From Streptomyces sp. NBC_00237 (lineage in GTDB: Bacteria; Actinomycetota; Actinomycetes; Streptomycetales; Streptomycetaceae): a stretch of 64,000 bases of DNA. A model generated the notes under the pieces. It was not told where the DNA came from. It was given only the letters and a program-made list of their open reading frames with translations, and searched no databases. Of this stretch, positions 7,604 through 15,152 are shown piece by piece (within the stretch, counting starts at the first letter, position 1; each line of letters begins with the position of its first letter). The stretch is from assembly GCF_026342435.1 (NCBI RefSeq), contig NZ_JAPEMT010000002.1, positions 1,054,001-1,118,000 on the forward strand, written 5' to 3'. The translations under genes and the position numbers were made by a program.

Positions 7604-9088
7604 CTATTGTCCCGTGCCGTCTGCCGTGCCCTCCACCAGGGTGGGCATGACCAAGATCTCTTCCGCGATCCCGTCGGCCGCCCGCTGCCCGCTGCCGACG
7701 CAGGCGGGGATGCCGACGCCGTCGTACGCGGCTCCGCAGACCCGCAGCCCGGGCAGCTTCGCGACGGCCTCCCGGATGCGGGCGACGCGCGCGAGATGGC
7801 CGACGGGGTACTGCGGGAGCCCCCCGATCCACCGGGTCACCCGGGTCTCGACGGGCCGGGCGGCGAGCCCCGTCGCTGCTCCCAGGTCCTTCAGCGACAC
7901 GTCCACGAGGTCGGCGTCGTCCCGGTGCAGGTGCTCCTCCTCGCCGTACCGCCCCACGGACGTCCGCAGCACGAACAGGTCGGGGGCGTGCTCGCTCACC
8001 CACCCCCACTTGCGGGAGGAGAACGTCGACGCCTTGATGGTGTGCCCGTCGACGGGCGGCACCAGGAACCCCGACCCCTCGGGCAGCACACCGGCCACCT
8101 CGCTCCGTGCGAAGGCCATGGTGACGAGCGCCATCGACGCGTACTCGACCCCCTGGAGTTCGGCCGAGGCGGCCGGGGAGGCGTCGGCGAGGAGCGCGGA
8201 GGCGGACCAGGCGGGCGCGGCGAGGACGACGCCGTCGGCCTGGATCACCCCTTCCTCCGTGCGTACGGCCCAGTGACCGTCCGCCCTGCTCAGCCCCAGC
8301 ACGGGCGTCTCGGTACGGATCTCGCCGCCCCGCGCCCGCACCGCATCGGCGACGGCCCCCGGCAGCACGCCGATGCCACCGTCGATCCCCATGAAGACGG
8401 GCCCGGTCTGCTGTTGGGCGGCGGCCCGCCGCTGGATCTCCCCGACCCCCTCCAGCAAGGAGTCGTGCCGCGTCGCCGCGTCGTACAGGGCCGGGACGGC
8501 GGCCCGCAGTGACGTCCGGTAGACGTCCCCGGCGTACACGCCGCCGAGGAGGGGCTCGACCAGCCGGTCGACGACTTCACGCCCGAGCCGGGCGGCGACG
8601 TACGCGCCGATCGCGATGTCGTCGCCGACCTCGGTACGCGGAAGTGCGCGGTCCTCTTCCATCCGGGCGAGGGCCTCGGCGGACAGAACGCCGCCCAGCA
8701 CGGACGGATCACCCGGCACACCCATCACGTGCCCCTTGGGCATGGGGGTGAGCGTGCCCCGGTTCCAGAGGGAGGCGGTGGCGGTGGACGGCGGCTGAAG
8801 CCGGTCACCGAGCCCGACCTCACGGGCCAGGGCGACGGCCTCGGGACGGCGGGCCAGCATCGACTCGGCACCGAGGTCGACGGGGGCCCCGGCGATCTCA
8901 CCGGCCTCCAGCTTGCCGCCGAGCCGGTCGGTGGCCTCCAGGACGGTCACCCGTACCCCGGAACCGGTCAGCCGGTGGGCGGCGGCGAGGCCGGAGATGC
9001 CGCCTCCGACGACGACGACGTGCGGGGTGCGCGGGGTGTGCGAAGCGCTCGTGCCGTGCTGGCCGCTGGTGCCGTTAATGCCGTTCAT
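7604..9088 (-). CDS. hemG: Coproporphyrinogen/protoporphyrinogen III oxidase (HemG/HemY, CgoX type)
   Basis: A 494-residue FAD enzyme. It has the dinucleotide-binding motif VVVVGGGISGLAAAHRL near residue 24 and the following VTVLEATDRLGGKL. The C-terminal part is typical of the HemY family (ARVARIREAVAKLPGLRVCGAAYDGVGIPACVGSG is broken by normal variation). With ChdC next door, the physiological substrate is expected to be coproporphyrinogen III, oxidised to coproporphyrin III. The start is supported by GGAG four bases before the ATG at 9088. The gene forms an operon with chdC; ferrochelatase is not in the window. Confidence 0.92.
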   Translation of the reverse strand: MNGINGTSGQHGTSASHTPRTPHVVVVGGGISGLAAAHRLTGSGVRVTVLEATDRLGGKLEAGEIAGAPVDLGAESMLARRPEAVALAREVGLGDRLQPPSTATASLWNRGTLTPMPKGHVMGVPGDPSVLGGVLSAEALARMEEDRALPRTEVGDDIAIGAYVAARLGREVVDRLVEPLLGGVYAGDVYRTSLRAAVPALYDAATRHDSLLEGVGEIQRRAAAQQQTGPVFMGIDGGIGVLPGAVADAVRARGGEIRTETPVLGLSRADGHWAVRTEEGVIQADGVVLAAPAWSASALLADASPAASAELQGVEYASMALVTMAFARSEVAGVLPEGSGFLVPPVDGHTIKASTFSSRKWGWVSEHAPDLFVLRTSVGRYGEEEHLHRDDADLVDVSLKDLGAATGLAARPVETRVTRWIGGLPQYPVGHLARVARIREAVAKLPGLRVCGAAYDGVGIPACVGSGQRAADGIAEEILVMPTLVEGTADGTGQ

Positions 9089-9130
9089 GGCTCCACTGTC
9101 TCAAACGCGCGGCCGTGCCCCGGCCGTGGC

Positions 9131-9170
9131 CTTCGAGCGGCCTTCGAGCGGTCTTCGAGCGGTCTTCGAG
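9131..9170. repeat. 11-bp tandem repeat (3.6 copies)
   Basis: CTTCGAGCGGY is repeated three times plus seven bases in the divergent promoter space between hemG and the DUF4349 gene. Confidence 0.7.
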
Positions 9171-9281
9171 TCCCGACCGTGACCGGTTCGGGGCCTCTTC
9201 GGGACCGGAAAGCGGCAACCCCTGCACCCACCCCATACGTCGAACCTGCAACATCCTTCACCAACTTTCGGGGGGACCGAG

Positions 9282-10400
9282 ATGCGGGCAGCAGCAGGTT
9301 CAACGGGCAAGCGGACACGACGGCCGTCGCGGCGGACGTCCTTGGTCGGTGCGGCGGTGGTCGCCGCGACGCTGGCGGTCGGCGGCTGCGGCGCGAGCGA
9401 CAGGTCTGCCTCCGGTTCGGACGGCGGCGGGGCCCAGAAGGGGGCTGCCGCACCGGCTCAGGAAGACGCGAAGCAGCCGCAGCCGGGCTCGGGGACGGGC
9501 GGCGGAGCGGCGGACCGGGCGAAGCCGGGCTCGCAGGGCGCGGGCAGCCCAACGGTGACCAAACCGAAGGCCCCTGCGGCGAAGACGCACGTCATCCGCA
9601 CCGCCGAACTCCGTATGGAGGTGAAGAGCACGGTGAAGACGCTCTTCGACGCGCGGACGATGGCCGAGGCGGCGGGCGGCTACGTCGGCAACGAGTCGAC
9701 CGAGCGCGACGGCGAGCACGTCTACTCGCGGATCTCGCTGCGGGTGCCGCAGGACAAGTTCTCGGAGACGCTGGGGGCACTGGAGAAGGACCGGGGGAAG
9801 CTCCTGTCCCGGAAGGCGGACGCGAAGGACGTCACCGGCCAGGTGGTCGACCTCACCAGCAGGATCGCGTCGCAGCGGGTAAGTGTGGCGCGGGTCCGGG
9901 ACTTCATGGACCGGGCGACGAAGCTGAGCGACGTGGTCACGCTGGAGGCGGAACTCTCCAACCGCCAGGCGGAGTTGGAGTCGCTGCTCGCCCAGCAGGC
10001 GTCGCTGGCGGACCAGACCAGCATGAGCACGATCACGCTGGTGTTGACGGAGACGCCGCCGAAGAAGGCCGCGGAGAAGCCGGAGGACGACGAGCCGGGA
10101 TTCGTGGACGCGCTGGACGGGGGCTGGCAGGCGTTCCTGACGACGGTGCGGTGGATCGCGATGGTGGTGGGGGCGGTGGCACCGTTCGCGGCGGCGCTGG
10201 CGCTGGTGTATCTGGTGTGGCGGAGGCTCGTGGCACCGAGGCTGCCGAGGCGTGGCGAGCGGGGCCGGACCCCGGCCTTCCCGTCGTACCCGTCGCACCC
10301 GTCCGCTCCGTCGGCTCCGTCCGCTCCTTCGGCTCCGTCCGCTCCTTCGGCTCACACGCCGCAGCAGAACCCTCCGGGCCCGAAGTCCTCGGAGGAGTAG
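9282..10400 (+). CDS. DUF4349 domain-containing lipoprotein
   Basis: A 372-residue protein. The N-terminus is Arg-rich, followed by a hydrophobic stretch and a lipobox ending at Cys36 (LAVGGC). A low-complexity Gly/Ala/Lys linker runs to about residue 105. The DUF4349 domain covers about 108-250, with long coiled-coil-like helices containing 'RVPQDKFSETLGALEK' and 'LSNRQAELESLLAQQASLADQ'. One membrane helix sits at about 290-312. The cytoplasmic end carries a Ser/Ala/Pro repeat (PSAPSAPSAPSAPSA). The domain is found in cell-surface proteins of unknown function; lipid anchor plus membrane helix suggests an envelope-spanning arrangement. 'ggggggaccgag' precedes the ATG. The gene is divergent from hemG. 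Confidence 0.85.
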   Translation: MRAAAGSTGKRTRRPSRRTSLVGAAVVAATLAVGGCGASDRSASGSDGGGAQKGAAAPAQEDAKQPQPGSGTGGGAADRAKPGSQGAGSPTVTKPKAPAAKTHVIRTAELRMEVKSTVKTLFDARTMAEAAGGYVGNESTERDGEHVYSRISLRVPQDKFSETLGALEKDRGKLLSRKADAKDVTGQVVDLTSRIASQRVSVARVRDFMDRATKLSDVVTLEAELSNRQAELESLLAQQASLADQTSMSTITLVLTETPPKKAAEKPEDDEPGFVDALDGGWQAFLTTVRWIAMVVGAVAPFAAALALVYLVWRRLVAPRLPRRGERGRTPAFPSYPSHPSAPSAPSAPSAPSAPSAHTPQQNPPGPKSSEE

Positions 10401-10636
10401 ACAGGGTGGGGGGTGGGCCGGGATTCAGGCCGCTGCGCGGGGCGTTTCTCCCCTCTCCGCTCCTTCCCTCAAGCGCTTGCCGCGCGGCCGGTCCCGGTGA
10501 TGTGCAGGTGCGTCGTGGCTGGTCGCGGGGGTCCGGGAGCGGAGCCCCCGGCTGTAGCCCCAGCCGCCCCAGGAGCGAGCCCCGTGGCGGCAGCCTCACC
10601 CCACCCTCCGTCAGGGCAAGGCCATAGCGTGTGCTC
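10401..10636. repeat. Intergenic region with dispersed Streptomyces repeats
   Basis: No gene is seen here. Bases 10502-10527 (GTGCAGGTGCGTCGTGGCTG...) are, apart from one base, the reverse complement of 21653-21678. Bases 10528-10554 hold a hairpin of the GGGGGTCC...GGAGCCCCC type, related to the element at 2358. Confidence 0.6.
10625..10630 (+). promoter_or_regulatory. Leaderless -10 element (TAGCGT) of the flavoprotein gene
   Basis: TAGCGT ends six bases before the ATG at 10637 and no Shine-Dalgarno sequence is present, which is the usual picture for leaderless mRNAs in Streptomyces. No clear -35 is seen. Confidence 0.4.
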
Positions 10637-12025
10637 ATGACCTCCACCCCACCCGAGACCCTGATCGTCATCGGCGGCGACGCGGCCGGCATGTCCGCCG
10701 CCTCGCAGGCCCGCAGACTCAAGGGCCCCGCCGAACTCAAGATCATCGCGTTCGAGCGCGGCCACTTCACCTCGTACTCCGCCTGCGGCATCCCGTACTG
10801 GGTCGGCGGCGACGTCTCCGAACGGGACGACCTCATCGCCCGTACGCCCGACGAGCACCGGGCCCGCGAGATCGATCTGCGCATGCAGACCGAGGCGGTC
10901 GAGATCGACGTCGAGAACCAGCGCGTCAAGTCCCGCAACCTCAAGACCGGCAACGACGTCTGGACCTCGTACGACAAGCTCGTCATCGCCACCGGCGCCC
11001 GCCCGGTCCGCCCGCCGATCCCCGGCATCGACGCCCCCGGCGTGCACGGCGTGCAGAACCTCGACGACGGCCAGGCCCTCCTGGACACCCTCACCCGCAC
11101 CGAGGGACGGCGCGCGGTCGTCGTCGGCGCGGGCTACATCGGCGTCGAGATGGCCGAAGCCCTCATCCACCGAGGCTACGAGGTCACCCTCATCAACCGG
11201 GGCAAGCAGCCGATGGCCACCCTCGACCCCGACATGGGCGCGCTCGTCCACGAGGCGATGACCGGCATGGGCATCACCGTCGTCTCCGACGCGGAGGTCG
11301 CCAAGATCCTCACCGGCGCGGACGGCCGGGTCAGCGGCGTCGCGACCGACGAGGCGACCTACCCCGCCGACGTCGTCGTCCTGGGCATCGGCGTCACCCC
11401 GGAGACCACCCTCGCGAAGGCCGCGGGCCTGCCGCTGGGCGCCTCCGGCGGCCTGGTCACCGACCTGTCCATGCGGGTGCGCGGCCACGAGAACATCTGG
11501 GCGGGCGGCGACTGCGTCGAGGTCCTGGACCTGGTCTCCGGCCGCCTGCGCCACATCCCGCTCGGTACGCACGCCAACAAGCACGGCCAGGTCATCGGCT
11601 CCAACGTGGGCGGCGGCTACGCCACCTTCCCGGGCGTCGTCGGCACCGCCGTCAGCAAGGTCTGCGACCTGGAGATCGCCCGCACGGGCCTGCGCGAGAA
11701 GGAGGCCACGGCCGAGGGCCTCCAGTTCGTGACCGTACGCATCGAGTCGACGAGCCGCGCCGGGTACTACCCGGGCGCGTCCCTGATGACCGTCAAGATG
11801 ACCGCCGAACGCCGCACCGGACGCCTCCTCGGTGTCCAGATCGTCGGCCGCGAGGGCGCGGGCAAGCGCGTGGACATCGCGGCGGTCGCCCTCACCGCGA
11901 ACATGACGGTCGACCAGATGACCGCCCTGGACCTGGGCTACGCCCCGCCGTTCTCCCCGGTCTGGGACCCGGTCCTGGTCGCGGCCCGCAAGGCGGTGGC
12001 GGCGGTGCGCAAGGCGGGGGCGTAG
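10637..12025 (+). CDS. FAD-dependent pyridine nucleotide-disulfide oxidoreductase (CoA-disulfide reductase / NADH oxidase-like)
   Basis: A 462-residue protein with an N-terminal FAD motif (VIGGDAAGMSAAS, near 11). The single active-site Cys50 lies in 'SYSACGIPYWVGG', the mark of CoA-disulfide reductases and NADH oxidases that use one cysteine rather than a CxxxxC pair. The NAD motif is VVVGAGYIGVEMAEAL near 158, the second FAD-contact motif is IWAGGDC near 290, and a C-terminal dimerisation domain follows. It probably reduces CoA or small-thiol disulfides or oxygen with NAD(P)H. The exact substrate cannot be read from sequence. I prefer the ATG at 10637 over the GTG two codons upstream because of the leaderless -10. 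Confidence 0.88.
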   Translation: MTSTPPETLIVIGGDAAGMSAASQARRLKGPAELKIIAFERGHFTSYSACGIPYWVGGDVSERDDLIARTPDEHRAREIDLRMQTEAVEIDVENQRVKSRNLKTGNDVWTSYDKLVIATGARPVRPPIPGIDAPGVHGVQNLDDGQALLDTLTRTEGRRAVVVGAGYIGVEMAEALIHRGYEVTLINRGKQPMATLDPDMGALVHEAMTGMGITVVSDAEVAKILTGADGRVSGVATDEATYPADVVVLGIGVTPETTLAKAAGLPLGASGGLVTDLSMRVRGHENIWAGGDCVEVLDLVSGRLRHIPLGTHANKHGQVIGSNVGGGYATFPGVVGTAVSKVCDLEIARTGLREKEATAEGLQFVTVRIESTSRAGYYPGASLMTVKMTAERRTGRLLGVQIVGREGAGKRVDIAAVALTANMTVDQMTALDLGYAPPFSPVWDPVLVAARKAVAAVRKAGA

Positions 12026-12029
12026 CGCG

Positions 12030-12062
12030 GGGGCGGACCGTACGTCCGGTACGGTCCGCCCC
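12030..12062. terminator. Hairpin between convergent flavoprotein and hemE genes
   Basis: Perfect 14-bp arms GGGGCGGACCGTAC / GTACGGTCCGCCCC flank a 5-nt loop. Confidence 0.8.
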
Positions 12063-12109
12063 TCCGCCGAAGGTCTCCGCCCCGTGGACCGGGCCGGGGA
12101 CCGGAATCG

Positions 12110-13177
12110 TCAGCGCGCGGTCCGCGTGTGGACGTACTCCACGAGCCGCGAGAGCGCGTCCGGGTCCATCGAAGGCAGCACGCCGTGCCCGAGGTTGAAG
12201 ACGTGGCCCTCCAGGCCCTTCGCCGCCTGGAGCACCTCGTCCGTCTTCGCCATCACGGCCTCGGGCCCGGCGAAGAGGACGGCCGGGTCGAGGTTGCCCT
12301 GGAGCGCCTTGCCGGGTCCGACCCGCCGCGCGGCCTCGTCCAGCGGAACCCGCCAGTCGACGCCCACCACGTCCGCACCGGCCTGCCCCAGCAGCCCCAG
12401 CAGCTCGCCCGTGCCCACACCGAAGTGGATGCGCGGGACGTCGTACGAGGCCACCGCGTCGAAGACCTTCGCGGACGCGGGCATCACGGACTTCACGTAA
12501 TCGGCCGGGGAGAGCGCCCCCACCCACGAGTCGAAGAGCTGGACCGCCGAGGCGCCCGCCTCGATCTGCACCTTCAGGAAGTCGCCGGTGATGCTCGCCA
12601 GCCGGTCCACGAGGTCGGCCCACAGCTGCGGGTCGCCGTACATCATGGCCTTGGTGTTCTCGTGGTTGCGGGACGGGCCGCCCTCCACGAGGTAGCTCGC
12701 GAGGGTGAACGGAGCGCCCGCGAAGCCGATGAGCGGGGTCTCGCCCAGCTCCTCCACCAGCATGCCGATCGCCTCGGTGACGTACCAGACGTCCTCGGGG
12801 GTCAGGTCGCGCAGCCGGTCCAGGTCGGCCCGGGTGCGGATCGGGTCGGCGACGACGGGGCCGACGCCGGGCTTGATGTCGAGGTCGATGCCGATCGCCT
12901 TGAGCGGGACGACGATGTCGCTGAAGTAGATCGCCGCGTCAACCTGGTGACGGCGCACCGGCTGGAGGGTGATCTCCTTGACCAGCTCCGGCATCATGCA
13001 CGAATCCAGCATCGGAATGCCCTCGCGCACCTTCAGGTACTCGGGCAGCGAGCGCCCCGCCTGCCGCATGAACCACACCGGGGTGTGCGGCACTTCTTCG
13101 CGCCTGCACGCCTTCAGGAAGGCCGAGTCGTACGTCTTGCTCTGCGGGCGGCCCGTGGGGGCTTCGTTGGCACTCAC
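12110..13177 (-). CDS. hemE: Uroporphyrinogen III decarboxylase HemE
   Basis: A 355-residue enzyme that removes four carboxyl groups from uroporphyrinogen III to give coproporphyrinogen III, the substrate of the HemG/CgoX in this window. Diagnostic motifs are PVWFMRQAGRSLPEY near residue 32, YFSDIVVPLKAIGID near 84, IGFAGAPFTLASYLVEGG near 144, and the C-terminal FNLGHGVLP near 325. I chose the GTG at 13177 (VSANEAPTG) because an in-frame upstream extension reads promoter-like sequence. The gene is divergent from DUF3000 across 91 bp. Confidence 0.93.
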   Translation of the reverse strand: MSANEAPTGRPQSKTYDSAFLKACRREEVPHTPVWFMRQAGRSLPEYLKVREGIPMLDSCMMPELVKEITLQPVRRHQVDAAIYFSDIVVPLKAIGIDLDIKPGVGPVVADPIRTRADLDRLRDLTPEDVWYVTEAIGMLVEELGETPLIGFAGAPFTLASYLVEGGPSRNHENTKAMMYGDPQLWADLVDRLASITGDFLKVQIEAGASAVQLFDSWVGALSPADYVKSVMPASAKVFDAVASYDVPRIHFGVGTGELLGLLGQAGADVVGVDWRVPLDEAARRVGPGKALQGNLDPAVLFAGPEAVMAKTDEVLQAAKGLEGHVFNLGHGVLPSMDPDALSRLVEYVHTRTAR

Positions 13178-13255
13178 GTACCAAATCTTCGCACGCGCGT
13201 GGAAGCACTCGCCCCGGGCCGGGTGTCTCTCCCGCCGTAGGGGCCGCGTTCCGCC

Positions 13256-13261
13256 TACCCT
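13256..13261 (+). promoter_or_regulatory. Leaderless -10 (TACCCT) of the DUF3000 gene
   Basis: TACCCT ends seven bases before the ATG at 13269 and there is no ribosome-binding site. The same hexamer stands six bases before the RNase D start at 15153. Confidence 0.5.
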
Positions 13262-13268
13262 TCCCCGC

Positions 13269-13964
13269 ATGGCTCCGGCTCAGGGACGATTTTCAGATGA
13301 CGCGCACGGTCACTCGCATGGCAGAGACACCAGGGACGCAACGGAGGAGAACACTGCCCCGCTCCCCTTCCGCCAGGCGGTAGACGCGCTGCGTGCCGCC
13401 CGGCTGCGCCCCGAGGTGGAGATCGACCCGACGAAGCCCCCCAAACGCCTCGCTCCTTATGCGTACGCGCTGGAGGCGGCGGCCGTCGAGGGCGACGAGG
13501 ACCTCGCCGACGGCCGTCTCGTCCTGCTCCACGACCCGGCCGGGCACGACGCCTGGCAGGGCACGTTCCGGCTCGTCACCCTGCTACGGGCCGAGCTGGA
13601 GCCGGAGATGGCCGCCGACCCCCTCCTCCCGGAGGTCTGCTGGTCCTGGCTGACCGGCGCGATGGACGCCCGCGGCCTCTCCTACGGCGAGGCCAGCGGC
13701 ACCGTCACGCGCGCGGGCTCGCACTACTTCGGGGGCCTCTCGGACCGCAGGCCCGCGACCCAGATCGAGATCCGGGCGTCCTGGACCCCGCGCGAGGGTC
13801 TCGGCGGCGTACCGGACACGGCGTCCTACCTGGCGGCCTGGTGCGATCTGCTGTGCCAGGTCGCGGGCCTGCCGCCCGCCCCCGCGCACGGACCCGACAC
13901 CGGGGTCCAGAACCTGCCGGGAGTGGTCTCCCTGCCCCAGCGGCGCGGCCCGCAACTGCCCTGA
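13269..13964 (+). CDS. DUF3000 domain-containing protein
   Basis: A 231-residue actinobacterial protein of unknown function. The first 35 residues are His/Asp-rich and variable. The conserved domain runs from 'PFRQAVDALRAARLRPEVEID' (about 33) through 'WSWLTGAMDARGLSYGEASGTVT' to 'IEIRASWTPREG' and ends near 205. No membrane segment or catalytic signature is visible. As I recall, the gene sits between hemE and whiI in S. coelicolor as well, which supports orthology but not function. Translation appears to start leaderlessly. Confidence 0.85.
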   Translation: MAPAQGRFSDDAHGHSHGRDTRDATEENTAPLPFRQAVDALRAARLRPEVEIDPTKPPKRLAPYAYALEAAAVEGDEDLADGRLVLLHDPAGHDAWQGTFRLVTLLRAELEPEMAADPLLPEVCWSWLTGAMDARGLSYGEASGTVTRAGSHYFGGLSDRRPATQIEIRASWTPREGLGGVPDTASYLAAWCDLLCQVAGLPPAPAHGPDTGVQNLPGVVSLPQRRGPQLP

Positions 13965-13968
13965 CGGG

Positions 13969-14055
13969 GCGTCGGACGGGTACCCGAGCGGCACCGGACG
14001 GGTGCTTGAGGAGCGTCGGAGGGGCGCTTGGGGGCGTCGGACGGGGGCCAAAGGA
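13969..14055. repeat. 22-bp imperfect tandem repeat upstream of whiI
   Basis: There are about four degenerate copies of GCGTCGGACGGGTRCTTGAGGG between the DUF3000 stop and the AT-rich whiI promoter region. The first three copies begin 22 bp apart. Confidence 0.55.
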
Positions 14056-14131
14056 TCGCCCCGATCAGCGACTCCATCGATCGCCTATCCGAATTGCCCG
14101 AAATGTTACTCATCAATTCGTGATCTTTCTC

Positions 14132-14159
14132 TAAAGGCGGGCGGGGTTGCTGCCGAAGG
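14132..14159 (+). promoter_or_regulatory. Sigma-WhiG-type promoter of whiI
   Basis: TAAA, then a 16-bp spacer, then GCCGAAGG. This matches the sigma-WhiG (FliA-like) consensus TAAA-N15-16-GCCGATAA except in the last bases. It lies about 80 bp upstream of the whiI start. In S. coelicolor whiI is known to be transcribed by sigma-WhiG, so the match is expected. Confidence 0.7.
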
Positions 14160-14239
14160 AGTCATTGACCCTTCCAGCACGGTTCGCCCCGGCTTGACCC
14201 CCATCAGCCGGTGCCATCCGCCACTCCTCCGGAGGCCAG

Positions 14240-14905
14240 GTGTCCGTTCTCCTCGAGCAGCCCGCAAGCATTGGTGCCTACCGGCCGAACAAGCCGACCG
14301 CCATGGTCGTCGTGGCCGATCCGCGCGTACGCTCCACCGTCACCCGCCACCTGTGGGCCCTCGGAGTACGTGACGTCATCGAGGCGTCCTCCATCGCCGA
14401 GGCCCGGCCCCGTGTCGGCCACCCCCGCGACATCTGCGTCGCCGACGTCCACCTGCCCGACGGTTCGGGCCTGACCCTCCTGTCCGAGACCCGTGCCGCG
14501 GGCTGGCCCAACGGCCTCGCCCTGTCGGCCGCCGACGACATCGGCGCCGTACGCAACGCCCTCGCGGGCGGCGTGAAGGGCTACGTGGTCACCGGCACCC
14601 GCAACAACATCGGCCAGCACCCCGGCCGCCCCGGCGCCGCCCCCATCGGTGCCGCAGCCGCCCGGATGCACCGCCGTCCCCCGGGCACCCCGAGCCACCC
14701 GGGCGGCTACCGGGAACTCTCCGGCCGTGAGGTCGAAGTACTGAGACTCGTCGCGGAGGGCCAGTCCAACAAGGCCATCGGCGTCTCGATGGGCCTCTCC
14801 GCCCTGACCGTCAAGAGCCACCTGGCCCGCATCGCGCGCAAGCTGGGCACCGGCGACCGCGCGGGAATGGTGGCGGTGGCCCTGCGCACCGGAATCATCC
14901 ACTAG
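14240..14905 (+). CDS. whiI: WhiI, atypical response regulator of late sporulation
   Basis: A 221-residue protein with an N-terminal receiver domain (about 20-120) and a C-terminal LuxR/NarL-type helix-turn-helix (about 158-218; ELSGREVEVLRLVAEGQSNKAIG and ALTVKSHLARIARKL). The phosphorylation pocket is incomplete. The usual acidic pair is Asp27-Pro28, while the acceptor-position Asp69 and Lys113 are present. In S. coelicolor WhiI works as a heterodimer with BldM on late sporulation genes without classical phosphorylation. The gene has no sensor kinase partner here. It starts at a GTG after 'ccggaggccag'. Neighbours (hemE, DUF3000, RNase D) and sequence agree with SCO6029. Confidence 0.93.
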   Translation: MSVLLEQPASIGAYRPNKPTAMVVVADPRVRSTVTRHLWALGVRDVIEASSIAEARPRVGHPRDICVADVHLPDGSGLTLLSETRAAGWPNGLALSAADDIGAVRNALAGGVKGYVVTGTRNNIGQHPGRPGAAPIGAAAARMHRRPPGTPSHPGGYRELSGREVEVLRLVAEGQSNKAIGVSMGLSALTVKSHLARIARKLGTGDRAGMVAVALRTGIIH

Positions 14906-15012
14906 CCCCTCGTGAGCAGTACGGCAGCGCCCGTCGGTCCGTCCGCGGGCGGCCTCGCCGGGTGAACCTCCAGGCACCCGGCGGGCCCGCGCCATGTGTC
15001 CTCCAGGCACCG

Positions 15013-15046
15013 GAGCCCGGCGGCGGAACGTTCCGCCGCCGGGCTC
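15013..15046 (+). terminator. whiI: whiI terminator hairpin
   Basis: A perfect 34-bp palindrome with arms GAGCCCGGCGGCGGAAC and GTTCCGCCGCCGGGCTC and no spare loop bases, 107 bp after the whiI stop. Confidence 0.8.
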
Positions 15047-15140
15047 TCGCACGTGCCCGACCCGGCGCGCGCGCCGGCTTCTCCGGGTCCCCGTTCCGCA
15101 CTCCCGTACGCTCCGTCGTCGTGCCGCTGTCATACCCCTA

Positions 15141-15146
15141 TACCCT
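15141..15146 (+). promoter_or_regulatory. Leaderless -10 (TACCCT) of the RNase D gene
   Basis: TACCCT is followed by six bases and the GTG start at 15153. No Shine-Dalgarno sequence is present. Confidence 0.5.
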
Positions 15147-15152
15147 TGACAG

